From Candidatus Stoquefichus sp. (GTDB lineage Bacteria; Bacillota_I; Bacilli_A; Erysipelotrichales; Coprobacillaceae), in contig JAETUM010000022.1 of assembly GCA_021768625.1 (NCBI GenBank), positions 1 to 44,150 on the forward strand: 44,150 bases of DNA, given 5' to 3'. The notes under the pieces are model-generated. The model worked only from the letters and a program-made list of their open reading frames with translations. It was not told the DNA's origin and searched no databases. Position numbers and translations under genes: made by a program. Below, piece by piece: positions 34,031 through 42,222 of this stretch (positions are counted from its first letter, which is position 1; each line of letters opens with the position of its first letter).

Positions 34031-34933
34031 ATGTTAGATTTAGTGATTATAGGAGCAGGACCAGCTGGATTAACAGCAGCACTTTATGCTTCACGAGCAG
34101 GAGCAAGTGTACTTGTATTAGATAGTGGTGCACCTGGTGGAAAGCTTAATTTAACAGCGGAAATTGAAAATTATCCAGGAGTAAAAATGAAAGGACCAGA
34201 ACTTGCTTATTCTATGTATGAACAATGTTTATCATTTGGGGCTAAGCAAGAGTATGGAGAAGTCACAAAAATAGAAAACCTAGATGATCATAAGGTGGTT
34301 TATGTTGATGAAAAAAGATATGAAACCAAATATGTTTTAATTGCAACTGGAACAAAAGAAAGAAAGATGAATATTCCTTTAGAAGAAGAAATGACTGGAC
34401 GAGGGGTTTCTTATTGTGCGGTGTGTGATGGACCATTTTTTAAAGGAAAGACAGTGACAGTAGTAGGTGGAGGGAATTCTGCTATAGAGGAATCTATTTA
34501 TTTGAGTGATATAGTTGAAAAGGTTAATGTTGTTGTAAGACGTGATGTTTTACGTGCAGATCAATATTTAGTTAATAAATTAAATCAAAGAGAAAATATT
34601 GAAATGCATTATTTGAAAAAACCACATTCTATTGAAGTTGTTGATCAAAAGGTTACAGGATTAGTTGTAGAAGATTCAAAAACTGGGGATATTTCAACAA
34701 TTCCAACACAAGGTATTTTCCCTTTTATTGGATTAGATCCGATAACAGATTTTGTGAAAGAACTCGATATTATAGATGAATATGGTTATATCCCTGTTGA
34801 TGATAATCAAGAAACAAAAGTATCTGGTATATTTGCGGCAGGAGATGTAACAACAAAACAATTAAGACAAGTTGTTACAGCTACAAATGATGGTGCTATT
34901 GCAGGACAATATATTGCTTCATTACTTAAGTAA
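34031..34933 (+). CDS. trxB: Thioredoxin reductase
   Basis: TrxB passes electrons from NADPH via FAD to thioredoxin. FAD motif GAGPAGLTAALYASRAG (about 8-24), redox pair C129/C132 in CAVCDGPFF, NADPH motif VVGGGNSAIEE (about 146-156) and the late GIFAAGDVTT (about 274-283) are present. The 300-residue length is typical. ATG immediately follows the HAD stop codon, with GAAAGGG as ribosome site. trxB beside rapZ/whiA is a known Bacillota neighbourhood. Confidence 0.96.
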   Translation: MLDLVIIGAGPAGLTAALYASRAGASVLVLDSGAPGGKLNLTAEIENYPGVKMKGPELAYSMYEQCLSFGAKQEYGEVTKIENLDDHKVVYVDEKRYETKYVLIATGTKERKMNIPLEEEMTGRGVSYCAVCDGPFFKGKTVTVVGGGNSAIEESIYLSDIVEKVNVVVRRDVLRADQYLVNKLNQRENIEMHYLKKPHSIEVVDQKVTGLVVEDSKTGDISTIPTQGIFPFIGLDPITDFVKELDIIDEYGYIPVDDNQETKVSGIFAAGDVTTKQLRQVVTATNDGAIAGQYIASLLK

Positions 34934-34955
34934 GCAAAGTGTTTTTTATAGAGTT

Positions 34956-34980
34956 GAAGTGTTTTTACACTTCTTTTTTT
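34956..34980 (+). terminator. Terminator of trxB
   Basis: GAAGTGT (34956-34962) pairs with ACACTTC (34967-34973) over TTTT, then seven T's. Confidence 0.85.
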
Positions 34981-35034
34981 CATTTAAGAAGTTAAAAAAT
35001 ATAATTTTTATAAATAATTAAAAAAGATATTGTA

Positions 35035-35062
35035 TTTTGAAAAAAATGTGATATGCTATGAT
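35035..35062 (+). promoter_or_regulatory. Promoter of the first c-di-GMP riboswitch
   Basis: TTTTGA (35035-35040), 16-bp spacer, TGC-TATGAT (extended -10, TATGAT at 35057-35062). Transcription would begin near 35069, close to the 5' end of the aptamer. Confidence 0.5.
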
Positions 35063-35065
35063 TGT

Positions 35066-35151
35066 AAATTAAATCAGCAAACCTATTGAAAAGTAGGGAC
35101 GCAAAGCTATAGGGTCTTTAAAATGACAGCCAGTTGCAATTATTTATAAAC
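35066..35151 (+). promoter_or_regulatory. c-di-GMP-I (GEMM-I) riboswitch aptamer, copy 1
   Basis: The conserved elements are in order: GCAAACC, a P2 stem with GAAA loop, GGGACGCAAAGC (receptor and core), a short P3 (GGGTC...GAC), and AGCCA-GTTGC closing P1 with GCAA (35078 onward). The P3 arm is shorter than usual. It precedes the secreted papain-like protease. AGCCA is at 35128-35132. Confidence 0.92.
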
Positions 35152-35179
35152 TATATATGATTATATTTAATGATAACGG

Positions 35180-35207
35180 CTCTATTTGTAAGATAAATAG
35201 AGTTTTT
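35180..35207 (+). terminator. Riboswitch terminator 1, copy 1
   Basis: CTCTATTT (35180-35187) pairs with AAATAGAG (35195-35202), followed by TTTTT. The 5' flank GGCT (35178-35181) is complementary to the AGCC of the aptamer, so an antiterminator pairing can block it. Confidence 0.85.
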
Positions 35208-35251
35208 ATTCTTTTTAATCATGTTCATAATTTTATAATTAATCGTAATGG

Positions 35252-35280
35252 CTCCTGATTTAAAAAAGATAGGAGTTTTT
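35252..35280 (+). terminator. Riboswitch terminator 2, copy 1
   Basis: CTCCT (35252-35256) pairs with AGGAG (35271-35275), followed by TTTTT. It again starts with TGGCT (35249-35253), complementary to AGCCA. Its right arm is a ribosome-binding site for the short ORF at 35284. Confidence 0.7.
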
Positions 35281-35283
35281 ATT

Positions 35284-35331
35284 ATGGGACAAAAATTTAA
35301 AATATTTTATTTTTATGTTGTTATAACATAA
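35284..35331 (+). pseudogene. 15-codon ORF, probable remnant of an earlier gene start
   Basis: ATG at 35284 lies 8 nt after AGGAG in the riboswitch hairpin, exactly where the CAP-protein gene starts behind the second riboswitch copy. It encodes MGQKFKIFYFYVVIT and stops. The basic and hydrophobic composition resembles the first residues of a signal peptide. It is either a leader peptide or a relic of a gene replaced by the protease gene. A dyad TTATGTTGTT/AACAACATAA (35313-35322/35332-35341) covers its stop codon. Confidence 0.5.
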
Positions 35332-35420
35332 AACAACATAATATTCACTTTAAGATAGTGAAAAATACACAAATGAAAATGATGATATTAATAAATAGAG
35401 GATAGAGGTTGAATGTGATT

Positions 35421-38171
35421 ATGAGAAAGATAAAAATATTAATTTGTTTAACAATGATATTTTCATGTTTATGTATAAATATTTCGAGTGTTTTTGCAGC
35501 AGGAGAGGAAGAACATGGGTATTTAGATATTAGTTATACACCAGAGCCAAGAAAAGCAAAATCTATATATTCAAACAATTATGCACCACAATTGCCTTCT
35601 TCATATAATACAAAGGGAACACAATATGTTAGTTCTGTAAAAAATCAAAATCCATATGGAACATGTTGGGCATTTAGTTATATCTCTTTAGCTGAATCTT
35701 ATATGATGAAACACAATGGAACTTCATCTGATATTGATTTATCAGAAGCTCAATTAGCATATTTCCTTTATAATAATAAATCTCGTTCTTTAAATGATCC
35801 TTTGGGAAATACCAAGGGTGATGGAGTGAATACATTAGGCAATGATTATTGGGATTTAGGAGGTAATTCTTATTTTGCGAGTTTATGGTTATCAGGGTAT
35901 TGTGGAATAACTGATGAAAGCTTAGCACCTTATGTAAGTGCTAATGAAAGAAAAACATATAAGTTAAGTAATGATATAGCTTATAATCGCAATAGTGTTA
36001 TTTTAAGAAATGCTTATTTCTTAAGTGATGAATCATCAACATTACAAGATGAGGTTAAACAAGCTATATATAAAAATGGAGCAGTTGGGGCTGCTTATTA
36101 TAGTAAAGATAGTGTATATTATAATAAATCAACAGCAAGTTATTATTGTTATCAAGAGCAACGTACGAATCATGCAATAACTATTGTGGGGTGGGATGAT
36201 TCTTATTCAAAAAGTCAATTTAATAAAACAAATCAGCCTAAAAATGATGGGGCTTGGCTTGTTAAAAATAGTTGGGGAAAAAGTTATGGAAAAAATGGTT
36301 TTATTTGGATATCTTATGAAGATAAAAGTTTAACAGATTTTATAAGTGCTGAGTTTGATAAAGGATCTGCTTATGATCATAATTATCATTATGATGGAGG
36401 TTTAGGACTTGGATATATTTCTATTTATTCAGGCAATAAAGTTGCAAATATTTATCAAGTTAATGGAAATAAGACTGGGGGAGACGAAATATTAAAAGCT
36501 GTTAGTTTTGGATTAGATTCTACAGATACAAATTATAGCATTCAAATATATAAAGATATTACAGATAAATCAAATCCACAAAGTGGAACAGCTGCATTAT
36601 CAGAACCAGTGAAAGGTAGAACAACTTATGCAGGTATTTATACAGTTGATTTAAATGAAGAAATTCGTTTGAAACATGGTGAAAATTATTCAATTGTTAT
36701 AACATTCACAAATAATACTGGAAGTAAGATTAAGGTGTATTGTGATAATGATGCAGATTATGATGATTTTCAAACTTTTAATGCGACAGATTATAATCAA
36801 AGTTTCTATATTTCTGGTAGTTATGCTCAGGATTTAAAAAGTAACAAAGGTGATGATTCTTTCTCTGTAAGAATCAAAGGATTAACTGTTGACGATGATA
36901 GAAAACCGTTAAAAAATATTCAACTCAATAAAAAAAGTATGACTATGTATGTTGGAGATAAAGAAAAACTAACATATACTCTTACACCAAGCGATGCACA
37001 AAATCAATTAATTTGGAAATCAAGTAATAAAAATGTTTTAACCGTGAGTAGTAAAGGAGAAATAAATGCGCTTTCTGAAGGAACAGCAACTGTTACAGTG
37101 ACAGATAAAAGCGGACTATTCTCTCAATGTTCTATTACAGTCAATGAAGCTGTGAATGCTACAAGTATTCAATTAAACAAAAGTAAGTTAACTTTAAATG
37201 TTGGAAGTCAAGAAACTTTAAAGGCAACTATTCTTCCATATAATACAACAAATAAAAATATGATATGGAGTACAAGTAATGAAAAAGTTGCTACTGTAAA
37301 AAACGGTGTTGTAACAGCTAAATCGGTAGGAACGACAACAATTACTGTTCAAACTTCTAATGGAAAAAAAGCTATTTGTGATATAAAAGTTACACAGCCT
37401 GTTAGTGCTAATGTTCTTTCTGATGGCATTATATCAGAAAGTGTTAAAAAGGTATCTATCAGTGAAGCAAAAGTAAGTGTTGGAAATATGAGTTATATTG
37501 GAGCACCAGTTAAACCAAGTGTAAAACTTGTTTTAAATGGAAAAACATTAAAGAATGGAACAGATTATTCTTATACTTATACAAAACAAACACAAGCGAA
37601 TAAATCTGTCGTTATTAAAATCACAGGAAAAGGGAACTATACAGGAACAATCACAAAGGCCTTTACAATTGCAAAACGTAATGTATCTACATTAACATAT
37701 TCAAAAATAAGTCATAAGTCTTATACAGGAAAACAAATCAAGCCAAGTATAACTGTTAAATATAATGGAAAGACATTGAAAAAAGGAACAGATTATACAT
37801 TGTCTTATGGAACAAATAAATCAACAGGAAAAGCAACAGTAAAAATTACAGGAAAAGGAAATTATACAGGAAGTGTTACAAAGACATTCTATATTATTCC
37901 TAAAACTGTTTCAGCTCCAACACTAAAGGCTGGTAAAAAATCTATATCTATTAAATATAAGAAGGTTACAGGAGCAAGTGGATATAGAATAGCTTATTCA
38001 ACAAATAGCAAAAAAGGTTTTCAATATATCACAACAACCAAACTTTCTTCAACAATTAAAAAGTTGAAAAGTCAAAAAAAGTATTATATTAAGGTTCAAG
38101 CTTACAAAACAGTAGGAAAGACAAAGTATTATGGATCATATAGTAAAATCAAAAGTATTAAAGTGAAATAG
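35421..38171 (+). CDS. Secreted papain-like cysteine protease with Ig-like, YDG-like and FnIII modules
   Basis: The 916-residue secreted protein starts at ATG 35421 (upstream TTG and GTG codons fit the ribosome site poorly). A signal peptide ends near SSVFAAG (about 27). The C1A peptidase domain (about 50-310) has the full triad: Cys82 in GTCWAFS, His251 in NHAITIVGW and Asn283 in VKNSWG. A beta-rich lectin-like region follows to about 490, then two BIG2 Ig-like domains (about 495-580, 583-660), two YDG-like repeats with GKGNYTG (about 675-755, 760-830) and a C-terminal FnIII-like domain (about 835-916). No LPXTG anchor is seen. It lies behind a c-di-GMP riboswitch, so expression should fall when c-di-GMP is high, if the OFF reading is right. 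Confidence 0.93.
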   Translation: MRKIKILICLTMIFSCLCINISSVFAAGEEEHGYLDISYTPEPRKAKSIYSNNYAPQLPSSYNTKGTQYVSSVKNQNPYGTCWAFSYISLAESYMMKHNGTSSDIDLSEAQLAYFLYNNKSRSLNDPLGNTKGDGVNTLGNDYWDLGGNSYFASLWLSGYCGITDESLAPYVSANERKTYKLSNDIAYNRNSVILRNAYFLSDESSTLQDEVKQAIYKNGAVGAAYYSKDSVYYNKSTASYYCYQEQRTNHAITIVGWDDSYSKSQFNKTNQPKNDGAWLVKNSWGKSYGKNGFIWISYEDKSLTDFISAEFDKGSAYDHNYHYDGGLGLGYISIYSGNKVANIYQVNGNKTGGDEILKAVSFGLDSTDTNYSIQIYKDITDKSNPQSGTAALSEPVKGRTTYAGIYTVDLNEEIRLKHGENYSIVITFTNNTGSKIKVYCDNDADYDDFQTFNATDYNQSFYISGSYAQDLKSNKGDDSFSVRIKGLTVDDDRKPLKNIQLNKKSMTMYVGDKEKLTYTLTPSDAQNQLIWKSSNKNVLTVSSKGEINALSEGTATVTVTDKSGLFSQCSITVNEAVNATSIQLNKSKLTLNVGSQETLKATILPYNTTNKNMIWSTSNEKVATVKNGVVTAKSVGTTTITVQTSNGKKAICDIKVTQPVSANVLSDGIISESVKKVSISEAKVSVGNMSYIGAPVKPSVKLVLNGKTLKNGTDYSYTYTKQTQANKSVVIKITGKGNYTGTITKAFTIAKRNVSTLTYSKISHKSYTGKQIKPSITVKYNGKTLKKGTDYTLSYGTNKSTGKATVKITGKGNYTGSVTKTFYIIPKTVSAPTLKAGKKSISIKYKKVTGASGYRIAYSTNSKKGFQYITTTKLSSTIKKLKSQKKYYIKVQAYKTVGKTKYYGSYSKIKSIKVK

Positions 38172-38193
38172 AACGATTTATCGTTCTATTTTG
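38170..38193 (+). terminator. Terminator of the protease gene
   Basis: AGAACGAT (38170-38177) pairs with ATCGTTCT (38180-38187), followed by ATTTTG. The stop codon lies in the left arm. Confidence 0.7.
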
Positions 38194-38230
38194 TATTATA
38201 GAAAGAATTGTAGGGAAATTATTTTGTAAA

Positions 38231-38242
38231 AAGTGTACACTT
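38231..38242. promoter_or_regulatory. Perfect palindrome before rapZ
   Basis: AAGTGTACACTT is a 12-bp perfect palindrome 46 bp before rapZ. It may be an operator; no regulator is recognised. Confidence 0.3.
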
Positions 38243-38287
38243 ATGGTAGGGAATTTGTTATAGTTATTATGATGGGGGAATGGGAAA

Positions 38288-39136
38288 ATGAATAAAATTG
38301 AAATTGTGGTTGTTACAGGAATGTCTGGTGCTGGAAAGACACAGACAATGGCAATATTTGAAAATATGGAATATCAATGTATTGATAATTATCCAGTTGC
38401 TTTGTTAAAGGAATTTGGAGAGTTGTTACGTACATCTAGTACTTATACAAAAGTTGCGATGGCTGTATCTTTGTCAGATGCTATTTTTGCAATAAGAATT
38501 TTATCTAATCTGGATTGGGTGGATTTAACAGTTGTTTTCTTAGATGCTGAAAACGAAGTCCTTTTATCACGTTATAAACAAACAAGGCGTTCACATCCAT
38601 TAATGATTAGTAATCGTTCATCATCACTTTTAGAAGCTATAGATGAAGAAAGAAATATGGCAGAACCTATTAGTAAGTTAGCTAATATTGTTATTGATAC
38701 AACTTTATTGAAACCTGCAAAACTTCAAGATAAATTAGAAATTTATTTTCATAAAGGAAATCAGGAAACATTTAGAATTTCGTTTGTTTCATTTGGTTAC
38801 AAGCATGGAGTTCCAAGAGATGCTGATTTATTATTAGATGTTCGTTTTTTACCAAATCCATTTTATATTGAAGAATTAAGAAATAAGACTGGTAACGATA
38901 AAGAGGTTTATGATTATGTTATGGAACAACCTGAAACAAAAGAATTTATTGAAAAAACAACAGTTTATTATGATTATTTATTAAAAAAGTATGAAGAAGA
39001 AGGAAAGATGCAAATGATTATAGGGATTGGTTGTACAGGGGGACAACATCGTTCTGTAACATTAGCAAATTACTTAGCTGAATATTATTCTCAATATTAT
39101 CAAGTTTATAAATGGCATAGAGATGCTCATCATTAG
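38288..39136 (+). CDS. rapZ: RapZ/YvcJ nucleotide-binding protein
   Basis: The 282-residue protein has Walker A GMSGAGKT (11-18), CIDNYP (about 31-36), and the C-terminal domain with FGYKHGVPRDADLLLDVRFL (about 170-188) and IGCTGGQHRSV (about 248-258). RapZ homologues bind nucleotides and RNA; in E. coli RapZ controls the glmS sRNA pathway, while in Bacillus YvcJ affects competence. It precedes whiA by 5-11 nt, as in many Bacillota, but the usual yvcK gene between them is missing. Confidence 0.95.
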   Translation: MNKIEIVVVTGMSGAGKTQTMAIFENMEYQCIDNYPVALLKEFGELLRTSSTYTKVAMAVSLSDAIFAIRILSNLDWVDLTVVFLDAENEVLLSRYKQTRRSHPLMISNRSSSLLEAIDEERNMAEPISKLANIVIDTTLLKPAKLQDKLEIYFHKGNQETFRISFVSFGYKHGVPRDADLLLDVRFLPNPFYIEELRNKTGNDKEVYDYVMEQPETKEFIEKTTVYYDYLLKKYEEEGKMQMIIGIGCTGGQHRSVTLANYLAEYYSQYYQVYKWHRDAHH

Positions 39137-39147
39137 GAGGAATGTAC

Positions 39148-40095
39148 GTGGTATCGTTTTCTAGAGTTGTTAAAGAAGAAATTGTATTTAATGATTTTAA
39201 TTATCAGTGTGAAAAGTCTATATTATGTGCAATGATTAAGATTATAGGGACACTTTCTTTAAATCAATCAGGATTCTTTTTGATATTGCGTACCGAGAAT
39301 GCGAAAATAGCATCTAAGCTACATAAGTTTTTAAAAGATTTATATCAGCCACATATTGAATTTTTGGTTTCAAGAAAAATGAAATTAAAGAAAAATAATG
39401 TTTATATATTACGTGTTTCTAAAGCACGAGAAATATTAGAAGATTTACATTTGATGGAAGGTATTGGTATTCAAAATATTCCAGATCAACAGCTATTAAA
39501 AACGGATGATGAAAGACGTGCTTATTTAGCAGGAGTTTTTTTAGCAAGTGGGAGCGTCAATAATCCAGATACTTCTAATTATCATTTGGAAATGAGTGTT
39601 AATGAAGATGATTATGCTCATTTTATTGAAACGTTAATGAATCAATACGAATTAAATGCTAAAGTTATTAAAAGAAGAAATAAGTATGTTATTTACTTAA
39701 AATCAGCAGAAAAAATTGGTGATTTTTTGAGAGCTATAGGAGCAAGCCAATCTGTTATGAATTTTGAAATGACACGTATTGATCGATCTATGGCAAATAC
39801 TGTTAATCGTTGGAATAATTGTGATATTGCTAATGAAGTGAAAGCGATGAGTGCATCATCTGCTCAAATAGAAGATATTGCTTATGTGATTGATAAAGCT
39901 GGTATAGAAGTATTAGATACAAAGACACGACAAGTTGCTTTACTAAGATTGGAAAATCCAGAATTAACATTAAATGAACTAGCACAAGTATATTTACAAA
40001 CGACGGGACAGTCCATTAGTAAGTCAGGATTACATCATCGTTTTCAGAAAATAAAAGATGAAGCACAAAAATTAAGGCAAATGGAGAATGAGTGA
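39148..40095 (+). CDS. whiA: Sporulation/cell-division regulator WhiA
   Basis: WhiA has an N-terminal degenerate LAGLIDADG homing-endonuclease-like fold (RAYLAGVFLASGSVNNP, about 126-142) and a C-terminal helix-turn-helix (about 255-315). It regulates division and chromosome segregation in Bacillus and sporulation in Streptomyces. The 315-residue length is normal. AGGAGG is 7 nt from GTG at 39148 but only 1 nt from ATG at 39142, so GTG is the start, giving MVSFSRVVKEEI, like other WhiA N-termini. It overlaps the XRE gene. Confidence 0.95.
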   Translation: MVSFSRVVKEEIVFNDFNYQCEKSILCAMIKIIGTLSLNQSGFFLILRTENAKIASKLHKFLKDLYQPHIEFLVSRKMKLKKNNVYILRVSKAREILEDLHLMEGIGIQNIPDQQLLKTDDERRAYLAGVFLASGSVNNPDTSNYHLEMSVNEDDYAHFIETLMNQYELNAKVIKRRNKYVIYLKSAEKIGDFLRAIGASQSVMNFEMTRIDRSMANTVNRWNNCDIANEVKAMSASSAQIEDIAYVIDKAGIEVLDTKTRQVALLRLENPELTLNELAQVYLQTTGQSISKSGLHHRFQKIKDEAQKLRQMENE

Positions 40096-40315
40096 TATGG
40101 AAAATATTAATATTAAGTTTGGAAGACGGATTAGAGAATTGCGTTTAAGACAAGAGATATCTCAAGAAGAATTAGCATTTCGTTGTCAATTATCTAAAAA
40201 CTATATTTCTGATGTGGAACGTGGTACAAGAAATATCACATTAAAAGTGGTTGATAAGTTTGCTATTGGACTTGAAGTTCATCCTAGTTATTTGTTTCAA
40301 TGGCATGATGAATAA
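40088..40315 (+). CDS. XRE-family small transcriptional regulator
   Basis: The 75-residue protein is a single helix-turn-helix domain of the Cro/CI (XRE) type: FGRRIRELRLRQEISQEELA (about 11-30) and LSKNYISDVERGTRNITL (about 35-52). It has no extra sensor domain. ATG at 40088 lies within whiA; a second ATG at 40097 is better spaced from GGAG. It is coupled to whiA and replaces crh, which holds this place in Bacillus. Confidence 0.88.
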   Translation: MSDMENINIKFGRRIRELRLRQEISQEELAFRCQLSKNYISDVERGTRNITLKVVDKFAIGLEVHPSYLFQWHDE

Positions 40316-40383
40316 CCTAGAAAAAGTTCATTTGTAGTTTATATTTGTCATATAGACTACAAATTATATAAAGGAGAAAATGT

Positions 40384-40650
40384 ATGGGATATAGTTATTT
40401 ATATTTATTTTGTTTTTTGATATTAATTATGGTAGTTATGAGGTTTTTCTTACCATTCTTAATTTATTTAATTCCTATTTTATTTATTGTTTATATTGTT
40501 AAAGCCATTTTTGCAAGAAAATCAACAACATATGAACAAACATATCAAGAACAAAAAACAACTTATCATCAAACAAATCAATCATCAGATCCTAATGTTA
40601 TTGATGTAGATTATAAAGTTGTTAATGAAGAAGATAATGACACTCACTAG
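40384..40650 (+). CDS. Hypothetical small membrane protein
   Basis: This 88-residue protein has two hydrophobic segments in its first 45 residues (SYLYLFCFLILIMVVMRFF in part, and LIPILFIVYIVKAIFA) and a soluble Gln/Thr-rich tail ending in DPNVIDVDYKVVNEED. The tail and a DVDY motif resemble small DUF4834-like proteins, but I cannot assign it. AAAGGAG precedes ATG. A terminator begins at its stop codon. Confidence 0.7.
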   Translation: MGYSYLYLFCFLILIMVVMRFFLPFLIYLIPILFIVYIVKAIFARKSTTYEQTYQEQKTTYHQTNQSSDPNVIDVDYKVVNEEDNDTH

Positions 40651-40660
40651 AGTGTTTTTT
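40640..40660 (+). terminator. Terminator at 40640
   Basis: CACTC (40641-40645) pairs with GAGTG (40650-40654), then six T's. The stop codon is in the loop. Confidence 0.7.
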
Positions 40661-40676
40661 AAAAGGGGGATTCATT

Positions 40677-41948
40677 ATGATATGTCCAAGATGTAAAAAA
40701 GAAATAGATGATGATGCACAATTTTGTTCTCATTGTGGAATGAAGATAAATAGATGTCCATCATGTCAACAACCAATATTTGATAATGCAAAGTATTGTT
40801 CTCATTGTGGGAAACCTATTTATTCTCATAATTATAATGACAAAATAGAAGGTTATTATCAACCTATTGATCATACTCAGGTTTTTCAAAAAGAAAAATC
40901 AAAAGTTTCATTTCAAGATATTCCAACTCAAAAGAAAATAAATATACCTGTTATTGTGTTAAGTGTTTTAACATTAGTTATTTTAACTATATGGGGATAT
41001 GGATATTTAGATAAAACAAAAGGTGTGAATATTTTTAAGGCAGAAGACAATAGTCAAAATAATCAAAAGAATAATGCCCAAGATGATCAAATCATGAAAA
41101 TCACAGGAACAACACCTGAGGTTTCTATGCGAGGGAATTTGAATCAAGGTGGAAATATTGCTTTTTATAAAGATAAAATATATATGAATAGTGATGAAGG
41201 GCAACTTGTTTGCATGGATAATCAACTACAAAATCAACAAGTTATAGTTGATGGAAGTGCTGAATATATTAATATTGTTAATGATGTCATTTACTATACA
41301 AATGAAAGTAATCAACTTTGTTCTGTGAATATAGATGGTAAGGATCAAAAGACTATTTTAAATAAGAAAGTCTTTTATGTTGTTGTGAAAGACAATAAGG
41401 TCTATTATCAATTTGATACTGATCAAGAGAGAATATATGTTTATGACTTAAAAACAAATAAAGATGAAAGGTTAAATGAAAGACATTCTTATAATTTGAA
41501 TGTAATTGATGATAAAATCTATTATACAAGTAGTGATGGTATTTATTGTATAGGTGTAGATGGTCAAAATGATCAAAAGTTAGTAGATGGTAAATCAAGT
41601 TATATGGTTTATAATAATCAAAAGCTATACTATGGAACAAGTGATTTAAATATTTGTGTATATGATATTCAGAAGAAAAAGGTTGAAATTATTAATCAAG
41701 AAGAAGGACAATTCATGAATATGAATGAACAATATATCTTTTATTCTTTAAATGGTTTATTAAGGTATGATATAAAGACAAAAGAAGTCAAAAGAGTATA
41801 TAATGGTTTTGTTCGTACGTGTGAAATTGTTGGAGATAAGGTGATTATAACAACAAATGGATATGATTCTGCACATCGTGTTATGATAGATTTTGATGGT
41901 GTTAAACAACAAAGAATTTTTCAAAATCAAAATGACTCATATATTTAA
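40677..41948 (+). CDS. Double zinc ribbon membrane protein with DUF5050-like propeller
   Basis: The 423-residue protein has two zinc ribbons (CPRC/CSHC about 3-20; CPSC/CSHC about 28-45) in the cytoplasm, a single helix (about 87-106, IPVIVLSVLTLVILTIWGYG in part), and a long outer domain of repeated short beta units containing YYTNES, YYQFDT and YYTSSDG. This pattern fits the DUF5050 beta-propeller fold of Bacillota surface proteins. AAGGGGG precedes ATG by about 9 nt. The ligand is unknown. Confidence 0.82.
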   Translation: MICPRCKKEIDDDAQFCSHCGMKINRCPSCQQPIFDNAKYCSHCGKPIYSHNYNDKIEGYYQPIDHTQVFQKEKSKVSFQDIPTQKKINIPVIVLSVLTLVILTIWGYGYLDKTKGVNIFKAEDNSQNNQKNNAQDDQIMKITGTTPEVSMRGNLNQGGNIAFYKDKIYMNSDEGQLVCMDNQLQNQQVIVDGSAEYINIVNDVIYYTNESNQLCSVNIDGKDQKTILNKKVFYVVVKDNKVYYQFDTDQERIYVYDLKTNKDERLNERHSYNLNVIDDKIYYTSSDGIYCIGVDGQNDQKLVDGKSSYMVYNNQKLYYGTSDLNICVYDIQKKKVEIINQEEGQFMNMNEQYIFYSLNGLLRYDIKTKEVKRVYNGFVRTCEIVGDKVIITTNGYDSAHRVMIDFDGVKQQRIFQNQNDSYI

Positions 41949-41966
41949 AAAAATGAATAAAAGTAC

Positions 41967-41994
41967 TTGCATTTATGAAAAAATATGCTATATT
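41967..41994 (+). promoter_or_regulatory. Promoter of the second c-di-GMP riboswitch
   Basis: TTGCAT (41967-41972), 16-bp spacer, TATATT (41989-41994). Transcription would start close to 42000, at the aptamer 5' end. Confidence 0.5.
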
Positions 41995-42002
41995 ATAAGT
42001 GT

Positions 42003-42084
42003 AAATTAAATCGGCAAACCTATCGAAAGGTAGGGACGCAAAACTACAGGGTCTTTAAAATGACAGCCAGTTGCAATTATTTAT
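42003..42084 (+). promoter_or_regulatory. c-di-GMP-I (GEMM-I) riboswitch aptamer, copy 2
   Basis: GGCAAACC, P2 with GAAA loop, GGGACGCAAAAC, a short P3 (GGGTC...GAC) and AGCCA-GTTGC are all present. The aptamer and the next 140 nt are closely similar to copy 1. AGCCA is at 42065-42069. The gene controlled is the CAP-domain protein. Confidence 0.92.
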
Positions 42085-42117
42085 AAAGTATTATATGGTT
42101 ATATTTAATGGTAATGG

Positions 42118-42147
42118 CTCTGTTTATTAAAGTAAATAGAGTCTTTA
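42118..42147 (+). terminator. Riboswitch terminator 1, copy 2
   Basis: CTCTGTTT (42118-42125) pairs with AAATAGAG (42134-42141), with T-rich sequence after it. It starts with TGGCT (42115-42119), complementary to the aptamer's AGCCA. Confidence 0.8.
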
Positions 42148-42191
42148 TTATTTCATAATCATACATATAACTTATAATTAATCGTAAATGG

Positions 42192-42222
42192 CTCCCTTTA
42201 TTGAATGATGAAAGGAGTTTTT
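42192..42222 (+). terminator. Riboswitch terminator 2 with buried ribosome site, copy 2
   Basis: CTCCCTTT (42192-42199) pairs with AAAGGAG (42211-42217, one bulge), followed by TTTTT. The right arm is the ribosome site of the CAP-protein gene (ATG 42227, 9 nt on). TGGCT (42189-42193) leads the left arm. The hairpin could act on both transcription and translation. Confidence 0.75.

Noticed and set aside
35066-42084. A long direct repeat or mobile element joining the two riboswitch regions
   Set aside because: The repeated parts are the leader and the protein tail; no transposase, terminal repeats or target duplications are seen, so a paralogous copy is the simpler reading.
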